Source of the DNA: Pseudomonadota bacterium
GTDB taxonomy: Bacteria > Desulfobacterota > Syntrophorhabdia > Syntrophorhabdales > Syntrophorhabdaceae
Length of the DNA stretch: 64,000 nucleotides
Reading direction: 5' to 3'
Assembly (NCBI GenBank): GCA_026388315.1
Contig: JAPLKA010000024.1
Coordinates: forward strand, 1-64,000
Numbering within the stretch: the stretch's first letter is position 1; each line of letters starts with the position of its first letter. The notes beneath the pieces are model-generated. The model saw only the letters and a list, made by a program, of their open reading frames with translations. It had not been told where the DNA came from and searched no databases. The translations under genes and the position numbers were made by a program. Below are positions 17,017 to 24,340 of this stretch, piece by piece.

Positions 17017-18978
17017 ATGTTAGGCTCTATGTTCTCAGGGATCAGCGGTTTGATGTCAAACAGTCAGGCGATAAATGTGGTTGGAAATAATATTGCCAAT
17101 GTGAATACTATCGGATTTAAGGGAAGCAGGGCAACCTTTTCGGACCTTTTGTATCAGTCCATAAATGGAACGGCGGGTGCAAGCCAGGTTGGCCGCGGTT
17201 CCACGCTGACTGCGGTTGATACCCAGTTTGCCCAGGGTTCTTTTGAAAGCACAACCGAGCCTACGGATCTTGCCATTGGCGGGAAGGGTTTTTTTGTTGT
17301 AAAAAGGCCTGAAGGCGATATGACAGAATATTATACAAGGGCAGGACAATTCAGATTCGACAAGGATGGCAACCTTGCTAATCCTACAGGGCTTATTTTA
17401 CAGGGTAAAGCGATAGACACGACAACCCAGAAGGCAGTAGGTGTTGATACAAATGTAATCATTTCACAAAAACCAAGCGATCCACAGATAACAACGGCAA
17501 TCGATATGACGGTAAACCTCCAGTCGAACGCTGTATGGAAGGGGTCCGTAGGCAGTCTCGCTACCACCGCTGGAACGGGAAGCATTGCCTCGGTAACCAA
17601 TACGCTCGGAAAGTGGCCGATTGCCGGTGATTATACAGCCACCACAGTATTAACTACTCCAGCCGTGAAAGCAACGGGCACCGTTACGTCGTCCGGAGTC
17701 AATGTCACCGCCGGTGACACCGTCACTATCGCAGGGAAGATATACACGTTTGTTGCTGTCCCGGCGATCGAAGGCAATGTTCTCATCGGTGCGGATGCGG
17801 CAACGACATTGGACAATCTAAAGTCTGCAATCAATCATACTGGAACTCCAGGCACAGATTACTTTTGTGCTGCTGCGCATCCAACTGTCACAGCAACAAC
17901 CAACACCGCCACGGTACAAACTTTAGAAGCTATCACGGCAGGAACGGATGGTAATGTTGCTTTGGCGGAGGGTGCGGCTACTCTAACAGCAAGCGGTGCA
18001 GCGCTTACAGGCGGGACGGACGATGTCAATACATTGACCGTTGCGGTCACACGGCTCAAGGCCGATGGAGTGACCCTTGGAGATACGGTCTCTGAAAGCA
18101 AAGTGATAACGGCAGGAACCAGCATAGCCAACTTTGAGGATTTAGGCGTTGATATCACTCCCGGCTCAGTCGTTGCCGCCGGTACCCAGACATTCAACGT
18201 TTCGGGCTTTAACGTGGATAGCCCCACAGCCACTGCGAATTATTCTTCCGCCATAACCGTGTATGATTCCAATGGCCAGTCACATGTCGTTACAGCATAT
18301 TTCAGGAAGTCTAATATAGATGCATCATCGAACAGCATATGGGAATGGATGGCCGTTGTGGGAGCGGGCGATGCGGCAGCGGGCGAAAATACCCTGGCTT
18401 TATCCGGTGACCTTACATTCGATGATGCGGGCGTACTGCAGGGCGAGGGTTCCAACCATCAGGTCTTTTTTAATTTTACTACACCTGCCCAACAGAACCA
18501 GCCCATTAATCTGTCCTTCGGAACACTTTCGGCTATTTCCGGCGGCACCACGAAAGACCCCCTGACACAATACCCCATAGACTCAGCAACCAACTACCAG
18601 GCCCAGGACGGGTTCCCTCCTGGAACCCTCACCAGTGTTTCCGTAGATGCTGAGGGCATCATTTCAGGCCATTATTCTAACGGGCAGATTATTGACCAGT
18701 ACCAGATAACCCTTGCAAATTTCGGCGACCCTGTGGGACTCACAAAGGAAGGGAATAACCTTTTTTCTGCAAACAACAAAACAGGCGATGCATATAAGTA
18801 TGCACCGGGTGTTTCCGGGACCGGAAAGATAAACCCCAATTCCCTTGAACAATCAAACGTTGATCTTGCAACGGAATTCGTGAAGATGATCGTAGCCCAG
18901 AGAGGATTCCAGGCTAATTCCAGGGTTATTACCACATCGGATGAGATACTGCAGGAGCTTATGAACCTGAAGAGATAG
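17017..18978 (+). CDS. flgE: Flagellar hook protein FlgE with an extra inserted domain
   Basis: The protein is 653 residues, longer than the common 400-450. The N-terminal rod/hook motif (VVGNNIANVNTIGFKGSRA) and the C-terminal motif (SNVDLATEFVKMIVAQRGFQ) are normal. An insert at about 205-345 contains GDTVTIAGKIYTFVAVP, then AATTLDNLKSAIN, then a threonine/alanine-rich stretch. This pattern (TITINGxxYTFV, then NLxxAIN) occurs in phage tail-like and surface proteins and is loosely repeated in the flagellin of this window. FlgE forms the hook. The gene ends the operon with a strong terminator. Confidence 0.95.
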   Translation: MLGSMFSGISGLMSNSQAINVVGNNIANVNTIGFKGSRATFSDLLYQSINGTAGASQVGRGSTLTAVDTQFAQGSFESTTEPTDLAIGGKGFFVVKRPEGDMTEYYTRAGQFRFDKDGNLANPTGLILQGKAIDTTTQKAVGVDTNVIISQKPSDPQITTAIDMTVNLQSNAVWKGSVGSLATTAGTGSIASVTNTLGKWPIAGDYTATTVLTTPAVKATGTVTSSGVNVTAGDTVTIAGKIYTFVAVPAIEGNVLIGADAATTLDNLKSAINHTGTPGTDYFCAAAHPTVTATTNTATVQTLEAITAGTDGNVALAEGAATLTASGAALTGGTDDVNTLTVAVTRLKADGVTLGDTVSESKVITAGTSIANFEDLGVDITPGSVVAAGTQTFNVSGFNVDSPTATANYSSAITVYDSNGQSHVVTAYFRKSNIDASSNSIWEWMAVVGAGDAAAGENTLALSGDLTFDDAGVLQGEGSNHQVFFNFTTPAQQNQPINLSFGTLSAISGGTTKDPLTQYPIDSATNYQAQDGFPPGTLTSVSVDAEGIISGHYSNGQIIDQYQITLANFGDPVGLTKEGNNLFSANNKTGDAYKYAPGVSGTGKINPNSLEQSNVDLATEFVKMIVAQRGFQANSRVITTSDEILQELMNLKR

Positions 18979-18987
18979 GTTTTAATT

Positions 18988-19013
18988 GAAGGGTGGCGTA
19001 ATAGCCACCCTTC
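18988..19013 (+). terminator. Rho-independent terminator after flgE
   Basis: A perfect 10-bp stem (GAAGGGTGGC with GCCACCCTTC) and a 6-base loop GTAATA are followed by TCTTTCG and a T-rich run. It begins 9 bases after the flgE stop and closes the operon that began near 5.9 kb. Confidence 0.85.
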
Positions 19014-19052
19014 TCTTTCGATTTATTCTTAAAATTATGTTGATACCATACC

Positions 19053-19068
19053 TGTCAAAGATGTGACT
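19053..19068. promoter_or_regulatory. Possible activator site upstream of fliL
   Basis: TGTCA-N6-TGACT forms an inverted repeat about 120 bases before the sigma54 element at 19185. It shares the TGTCA...TGAC layout with the site at 5806-5821. It is a candidate enhancer for one of the two NtrC-family activators. Confidence 0.35.
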
Positions 19069-19184
19069 ATTTTGTCTTGTTTCCCGACACTCACGCTTTA
19101 ATTCTATAAACTCAGAAGAGAAAACCTCGAACCTGCAGTCCATAACTAATTAATATTATTGGTTCTACTGTGGTGTTATGCCCA

Positions 19185-19200
19185 TGGCATATATATTGCT
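19185..19200 (+). promoter_or_regulatory. Sigma54 promoter of the fliL operon
   Basis: TGGCATATATATTGCT has GG at 19186-19187 and GC at 19198-19199 with exactly 10 bases between. Transcription should begin near 19211, leaving a 15-base leader with the AGGAGGAG ribosome site before the fliL ATG at 19227. Confidence 0.85.
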
Positions 19201-19226
19201 CATCAGTTATCTTGCAGGAGGAGTGT

Positions 19227-19754
19227 ATGCCAGAGGAAGAAGTAACAAGCGAGAGTCAGGAACCACAAGAAGAAGAAAAGAAGAAGGGCAAGTTTAAGTT
19301 TATTCTACTTATTGTATGTGTTGTATTTTGTCTGGGTATCGGGGGCACATATTTCTTTTACGGCGATACAATACTGGGAATATTTTTCAAAAAGCCTCCA
19401 GATAAAAATGGGGAAAAGCCAAAAGAGCATGAAAAGAAGATGGAAAGAACAATAGGGCCAATGCTGTCTCTTGAACCTTTCCTTTTTAACATCGCCGGAA
19501 ATAGTTCAAAATTTGCAAAAATATCGATAGGTATAGAACTGAAAGATATCAAGGCCTTAGAAGAAGCAAAAAAAATGACTCCCTTAATAAGAGACAACAT
19601 CCTTTCCATACTTGGGTCCAAGAGTACAGAAGTGCTTATGGGCGTAAACAGCAGGGATGTCATTAGACAGGAAGTACATAATACACTCAAGGGTCTCTTC
19701 AAAAAACCTACAGATATTAATGCGATATATATAACTGATATTATTATTCAATGA
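19227..19754 (+). CDS. fliL: Flagellar basal body-associated protein FliL
   Basis: FliL is 175 residues from ATG 19227, which follows AGGAGGAG. A GTG at 19170 lies upstream of the promoter and is rejected. It has an acidic N-terminal cytoplasmic segment (EEEVTSESQEPQEEEKK), one membrane helix (about 27-48, FILLIVCVVFCLGIGGTYFF) and a periplasmic stomatin-like domain. FliL rings surround the stator units and stabilise torque generation. It heads the operon fliL-M-N-O-P. Confidence 0.93.
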   Translation: MPEEEVTSESQEPQEEEKKKGKFKFILLIVCVVFCLGIGGTYFFYGDTILGIFFKKPPDKNGEKPKEHEKKMERTIGPMLSLEPFLFNIAGNSSKFAKISIGIELKDIKALEEAKKMTPLIRDNILSILGSKSTEVLMGVNSRDVIRQEVHNTLKGLFKKPTDINAIYITDIIIQ

Positions 19755-19763
19755 GGATAACAG

Positions 19764-20738
19764 ATGGAACAGGTATTATCGCAAGAAGAAATCGATGCAT
19801 TGTTGGGTGGGCTGTCGGAAGGTATAATCGAGACAGAGCAGGAAGCGGAGCCTGAACAAAAACAAGAAGTCAAGCCATTCGATCTTGTCCAATACACGAG
19901 AGGCAAAAAAGATAGTCTGCCGGCGTTGCAATTCATATACGAAAGGTTTTCAAAATCCTTTCGATCTGCCCTCTCACTTTTTCTCGGGAGAGATGTTGAG
20001 GTTGAGCAAAATCCCGTTCAGCACTTAGAATATAGAGAATTTATTAAGACATTGGCATTGCCTACAAATATGAACATCATTACTACAGAAAACTTAAATG
20101 GATTTTTCATTATAATATTCGATGCAAAGATGGTTTTTTGTGTATTAGAGGCCCTTTTCGGAAGTACAGGTGTATCCCTTCCGAGGATTGAGGGAAGGGA
20201 GTTTACAAAGATTGAATTAAATGTAATCAAAAAGCTGGCGGACATCGTTTCGGTTGAGATGGAAAAAGCATGGGCACCAGTTTACGAGATAAAGTGCAAA
20301 TATTCCAGGTCTGAAATGAATCCCAATTATGTCACCATGATTTCCCAGGATGAGACCGTAAGCCTTTGTCAATTTTCACTTGAGATTGACAATATTAATA
20401 GCTGGATAAAAATGTGTGTACCTTACGGAATCCTTGAAACCATCAAAGATTATCTGATTTCAACCCCTTCAAGAGAGGGTATGGAAATGAGACAAAAATG
20501 GATTGAAAAAATGAAAGAAGGTATCTTGCATGTGCCGCTTGAAATAAGGGCAATACTCGGAAAGAAGAAAATGTCTCTACAGGATTTTTTAGGTATCACT
20601 GAAGACAGCATAATCATTGTGGACAGATATGTGAATGACCCGGTTGATATAGTGGTCGGCAGTAAAACAAAGTTTAAAGGTAAACTTGGGATTTTGAAAG
20701 GGAACAAAGCGATACAAATTGAAGGGCCGGTTCATTAA
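19764..20738 (+). CDS. fliM: Flagellar motor switch protein FliM
   Basis: The protein is 324 residues. The N-terminus carries the CheY-binding-type start (VLSQEEIDALLGGLSEG, the FliM EIDALL motif), the middle is the CheC-like domain, and the C-terminus (about 245-320) is a SpoA domain that packs with FliN. FliM is the switch component that receives phospho-CheY. The single CheY of this window (33542) is the obvious partner. Confidence 0.96.
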   Translation: MEQVLSQEEIDALLGGLSEGIIETEQEAEPEQKQEVKPFDLVQYTRGKKDSLPALQFIYERFSKSFRSALSLFLGRDVEVEQNPVQHLEYREFIKTLALPTNMNIITTENLNGFFIIIFDAKMVFCVLEALFGSTGVSLPRIEGREFTKIELNVIKKLADIVSVEMEKAWAPVYEIKCKYSRSEMNPNYVTMISQDETVSLCQFSLEIDNINSWIKMCVPYGILETIKDYLISTPSREGMEMRQKWIEKMKEGILHVPLEIRAILGKKKMSLQDFLGITEDSIIIVDRYVNDPVDIVVGSKTKFKGKLGILKGNKAIQIEGPVH

Positions 20739-20763
20739 AGACGGCTTAAGAGGAGGAGGTACC

Positions 20764-21075
20764 ATGGAAGAACCCTTAATAAAAAATCAACAACCAGAAA
20801 CTTCAAAAAAATTTGAGTTAAATTTTGAAAGTCTTCTGGATATACCAATTGAGATCTCTGTCGAGATAGGAAGGACAAAGATGGCTATAGGCGAACTCCT
20901 GTCGCTGTCGAAGGGGTCAACGATAGAGTTGGACAAAATTGCCGGAGAATCTGTTGATATTTATGTGAACGAGAAACTCCTTGGCAGGGGAGACATTGTT
21001 GTGGTGAATGAAAGGCTGGGTGTAAGAATCATCGAAATCGTTACACCGAAAGAAAGGGTTCAGACATTAGCATGA
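20764..21075 (+). CDS. fliN: Flagellar motor switch protein FliN
   Basis: FliN is 103 residues from ATG 20764, behind a strong GAGGAGGT site. A longer frame from 20719 would overlap fliM and lacks support. A single SpoA domain (about 28-98) contains LLDIPIEISVEIGRTKMAIG. It forms the bottom of the C-ring and docks FliH. Confidence 0.95.
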   Translation: MEEPLIKNQQPETSKKFELNFESLLDIPIEISVEIGRTKMAIGELLSLSKGSTIELDKIAGESVDIYVNEKLLGRGDIVVVNERLGVRIIEIVTPKERVQTLA

Positions 21076-21347
21076 TTGACATGTATACAAGTATCATAAA
21101 AGTGTTTTTTATCCTTCTGGGGATGATCGCTGTCATGATCCTGTTGTACAGGTATGCCGGCAAACTGAAATTGAATCTGAAGCCAAAGGATACGACATAT
21201 GGTCTCAGGAAAGTGGATACAATACATCTTGGATATAAAAAATTTGTTTCTGTCCTTGAAGTAAAGGATTATGTCCTTGTCGTCGGTGTCAGTGAGAAAG
21301 AGATGTCATTGTTGACCCAATGGAAAAAAGAGGACAGTCGCATATGA
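21072..21347 (+). CDS. fliO: Flagellar biosynthesis protein FliO
   Basis: The protein is 91 residues, coupled to fliN by an ATGA overlap. It has one membrane helix near the N-terminus (about 8-25, VFFILLGMIAVMILLY) and a small cytoplasmic domain with the FliO pattern VDTIHLGYKKFVSVLEVKDYVLVVGVS (shown by its ends, VDTIHLG and VLVVGVS). FliO helps assemble the FliP ring of the export gate. Its length is at the short end for the family. Confidence 0.87.
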   Translation: MIDMYTSIIKVFFILLGMIAVMILLYRYAGKLKLNLKPKDTTYGLRKVDTIHLGYKKFVSVLEVKDYVLVVGVSEKEMSLLTQWKKEDSRI

Positions 21348-22102
21348 AAGTTATTATCGTCCTTATGGTTGTTGCATCGATATTTTTTGTGGCTCTCGTG
21401 CCTGGTGCACATGCTGCACCAAAGGAAAAATCACAGGCAAAGCTCGATATTTTTGGCTCCTTTGCGGGCGCTGAAGGCGGAAAAAACTTTATAAGCATTG
21501 TCATATTGCTTACCATACTGGCCTTCGCCCCGGCAATACTCCTCCTCATGAGTTCTTTTACAAGGATTGTCATCGTGTTATCAATGATGCGTCAGGCCAT
21601 CGGGATTCCGCAACTCCCTCCCAATCAGATTGTCATCGGACTTTCGCTGTTTCTGACCTTTTTTGTTATGGCGCCCACATATGAAAAGATCCATGCCAAT
21701 GCGCTTTCTCCGTATATGGACAATAAAATAGGATATGAGGAATTTCTCTCAAAGTCATCTAAAGAGATAAGCACCTTTATGCTGAGGTATACAAAAGAGA
21801 AGGATTTGGCACTGTTCATGAATATAGCGGGACTGAAAAGACCGAAGGGCGACACCGAAATCCCTCTTCGCATACTGGTACCGGCATTTGCGATTGGTGA
21901 ATTAAAACGGGCGTTCCAGATAGGGTTTCTCCTTTACATTCCCTTTCTTGTCATCGATATGGTAGTGGCCAGCGTGCTTTTAGCGGCCGGCATGATGATG
22001 CTCCCGCCTATTTTTGTCTCTTTACCGTTCAAGCTCATGCTCTTTGTCCTTGTGGACGGGTGGAACCTGCTCATAGGTTCATTGATGAAGGGGTTTTATT
22101 AA
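21344..22102 (+). CDS. fliP: Flagellar export gate protein FliP
   Basis: FliP is 252 residues from ATG 21344, coupled to fliO by ATGA with GAGGA upstream. It has a cleavable signal peptide (about 1-24, ending VPGAHAA) and then four membrane segments. Family motifs include LLMSSFTRIVIVLSMMRQA with IGIPQLPPNQI, and FAIGELKRAFQIGFLLYIPF. FliP forms the core of the export gate with FliQ and FliR. Confidence 0.97.
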   Translation: MKVIIVLMVVASIFFVALVPGAHAAPKEKSQAKLDIFGSFAGAEGGKNFISIVILLTILAFAPAILLLMSSFTRIVIVLSMMRQAIGIPQLPPNQIVIGLSLFLTFFVMAPTYEKIHANALSPYMDNKIGYEEFLSKSSKEISTFMLRYTKEKDLALFMNIAGLKRPKGDTEIPLRILVPAFAIGELKRAFQIGFLLYIPFLVIDMVVASVLLAAGMMMLPPIFVSLPFKLMLFVLVDGWNLLIGSLMKGFY

Positions 22103-22109
22103 TGAATGA

Positions 22110-22171
22110 TTCAGCGTTCAGCGTTCAGCGTATAGCGTATAGCGTAAAAAAGCAGAGAGCAGAGAGCAGAG
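22110..22171. repeat. Heptanucleotide tandem repeats between fliP and fliQ
   Basis: Three 7-bp runs follow one another: TTCAGCG three times (22110-22130), TATAGCG twice (22131-22144) and AGCAGAG three times (22151-22171). They lie in a 130-base gap inside an otherwise tightly packed operon. Related 7-bp runs lie inside flgA and flgI. Confidence 0.9.
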
Positions 22172-22232
22172 AGCTAAAGCAGATTCAAGGGATTTCAAAT
22201 TCCAAGTCCGAAATCTTAATGCGGAGGTTTTT

Positions 22233-22502
22233 ATGAGTCAGGATTTAATTGTTCAGATTTTTCGGGAGGTTATTAAAACAACACTTCTTGTAATGGCCCC
22301 GGCATTACTGGTATCGATCGTTGTGGGGCTACTGGTCAGCATTTTTCAGGCGGCAACACAGATACATGAAATGACACTGGTATTTGTTCCCAAGATACTT
22401 GCCATTGCCGCATGTATGATAGTCCTGTTCCCGTGGATGCTGAATATCCTCGTTTCATATACGACCAATCTCCTGACCAATATCCCCATGTATGTGAGAT
22501 AA
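22233..22502 (+). CDS. fliQ: Flagellar export gate protein FliQ
   Basis: The protein is 89 residues with two membrane helices (about 16-38 and 50-73) and the typical ALLVSIVVGLLVSIFQAATQ core. It is a component of the export gate with FliP and FliR. GCGGAGGT precedes the ATG. The 130-base gap before it holds 7-bp repeats. Confidence 0.96.
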   Translation: MSQDLIVQIFREVIKTTLLVMAPALLVSIVVGLLVSIFQAATQIHEMTLVFVPKILAIAACMIVLFPWMLNILVSYTTNLLTNIPMYVR

Positions 22503-23273
22503 ATGCTTACCAGCCTTGGCGCCGACGGATTGAAGTTTATTATAATATTTTTCAGGGTAGCCTCAGTCCTCTGGTTTTTGCCCATTTTTTCGTTGAGATC
22601 TGTTCCATTACCTTTCAAAATCGGGTTTTCCCTCAGCATCTCCCTTCTGCTCTTCGACGTGGTCACGATAAACGCCGCCTTAAACAGTGACCCCTATTTC
22701 ATGGCATTACTGATTCTGAAAGAGGTCTTTATCGGGCTGACCATAAGCTTTTTCGTGATGACACTCTTTGCTATCGTCTATGTGGCCGGTGAGGTTGCCG
22801 CCATACAGACCGGCTTTTCCTTTGCCCGCGTTATGGACCCCTTCACTATGTCCCAGTCATCTGTTCTGGAACAATTCCTGAATCTGCTTGCCGTCATGGT
22901 CTTCTTCGCAATAGATGCCCACCACATTCTCATTAAAGGGATTTTATTAAGTTTCAGGGAATTGCCCGTGGGCACACTGACGCTCAATGAGGCCTTGATG
23001 AACCATATCGTTGGGCTGACGAGCAAGATATTTTCCATAGGGCTCAAAATTGGCGCCCCGATCATTGTGACCCTTTTTGTTATTGAGATTGCCCTTGGCC
23101 TGCTCTCCAAACTGATCCCGCAGGTTAATGTTTTTATTGAGGGGATGCCGATAAAAATCCTTATAACGATGATGATCCTTGCCTTTTCTCTCAGCGCCAT
23201 TGTGCCCAACATTGCCGCAATCTTCAGGGGCATGGATACGGAGATTTTAAGGATCATGAGGTTTATGGTGTAG
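22503..23273 (+). CDS. fliR: Flagellar export gate protein FliR
   Basis: The protein is 256 residues, starting directly after the fliQ stop. It has about six membrane segments, and family motifs include GEVAAIQTGFSFARVMDP and LGLLSKLIPQVNVFIEGMPIK (shown from LGLLSK to FIEGMP). It forms the single-copy element of the export gate spiral. Confidence 0.96.
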   Translation: MLTSLGADGLKFIIIFFRVASVLWFLPIFSLRSVPLPFKIGFSLSISLLLFDVVTINAALNSDPYFMALLILKEVFIGLTISFFVMTLFAIVYVAGEVAAIQTGFSFARVMDPFTMSQSSVLEQFLNLLAVMVFFAIDAHHILIKGILLSFRELPVGTLTLNEALMNHIVGLTSKIFSIGLKIGAPIIVTLFVIEIALGLLSKLIPQVNVFIEGMPIKILITMMILAFSLSAIVPNIAAIFRGMDTEILRIMRFMV

Positions 23274-23275
23274 GT

Positions 23276-24340
23276 ATGGCGGGGGACTCATTTCAGGAAA
23301 AGACAGAACAGCCTACCGATAAGCGGCTTGAAGAGGCCAGGAAAAAGGGTCAGGTAGCCCAGTCAAAGGAGTTATCCGCCTGTCTTATCATCCTGTTCAC
23401 ATCGATATTTCTCTATTTTTCCATGTCTCAGGGGTTCAGCGAGATGTTCAAGGTATACATAAGTTATGTAAAGAGCGTTGATCTTGATGTGAACATCTCC
23501 AATATCCAGGGTATCCTGTCCTTCGGCCTCTTTAAGTGGCTCAAACTTGTTTTGCCGGTTTTCGGACTCATTTTTGCACTTTCCATATTCGGGAATGTTG
23601 TCCAGACAGGGTTCATGTGGAGTTCTGAAGCAATGCAGGTCAAGCTGGAATCCCTCAACCCCTTTGAAGGCATCAAAAAACTCTTTTCAAAAAAATCGGC
23701 CGTTGAAGTCTTAAAATCCATCATCAAGATTGTTATCTTAATCTATATTGCCTATACCCTCATTATTAAGGAACTCCCGGCCATGCTTTCCCTGTCTTCA
23801 CAGGACATTAAATCGATCATTGAATATTGCGGGAAGACCGCATTTTCTCTTGCCGTAAAGGTGAGCGTTATCCTGCTCTTCATTGCTGGACTGGATTTCT
23901 TCTACCAGAAATGGCAGCACAAAAAGGACCTCATGATGACCCAGCAGGAAGTCAAAGAGGAGTCCAAAGAGAGAGAAGGCAACCCTCAGATAAAATCGAG
24001 GATACGGAGCCTCCAGAGGGATATGTCAAGGAGAAGGATGATCGAGGACGTAAAAAAAGCAGATGTAATAGTTACCAACCCGACAACATTTGCCGTTGCC
24101 CTCTCATATAAAATAGGTGAAATGTCTGCACCTATGGTCGTGGCAAAGGGTGCCGGTTTTGTGGCAGAGAAGATAAGAGAAGTGGCAAACCGGCACGGGA
24201 TTCCTTTAATGGAGAATAAACCCCTTGCACGGGGACTTTTTTACTCTGTAAAAATTGGAAGCTATATTCCTGAACAGTTTTACATCATCGTTGCTGAACT
24301 TCTTGCAGAGGTATACAAGAAGAACAGAGTGAGGTTGTAA
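23276..24340 (+). CDS. flhB: Flagellar export switch protein FlhB (NPTT variant)
   Basis: The protein is 354 residues. The N-terminus has the usual EKTEQPTDKRLEEARKKGQ, followed by four membrane helices and a cytoplasmic domain. The self-cleavage site reads N268-P269-T270-T271, whereas nearly all known FlhB and YscU proteins have NPTH. The neighbouring motif (TFAVALSYKIGEMSAPMVVAKG) is otherwise normal. FlhB switches export from hook to filament substrates under FliK control. The gene begins 3 bases after fliR and its stop abuts flhA. Confidence 0.96.
   Translation: MAGDSFQEKTEQPTDKRLEEARKKGQVAQSKELSACLIILFTSIFLYFSMSQGFSEMFKVYISYVKSVDLDVNISNIQGILSFGLFKWLKLVLPVFGLIFALSIFGNVVQTGFMWSSEAMQVKLESLNPFEGIKKLFSKKSAVEVLKSIIKIVILIYIAYTLIIKELPAMLSLSSQDIKSIIEYCGKTAFSLAVKVSVILLFIAGLDFFYQKWQHKKDLMMTQQEVKEESKEREGNPQIKSRIRSLQRDMSRRRMIEDVKKADVIVTNPTTFAVALSYKIGEMSAPMVVAKGAGFVAEKIREVANRHGIPLMENKPLARGLFYSVKIGSYIPEQFYIIVAELLAEVYKKNRVRL

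Noticed and set aside
22110-22171. Tandem repeats considered as a CRISPR array
   Set aside because: Units are 7 bases with no spacers; these are simple tandem repeats.
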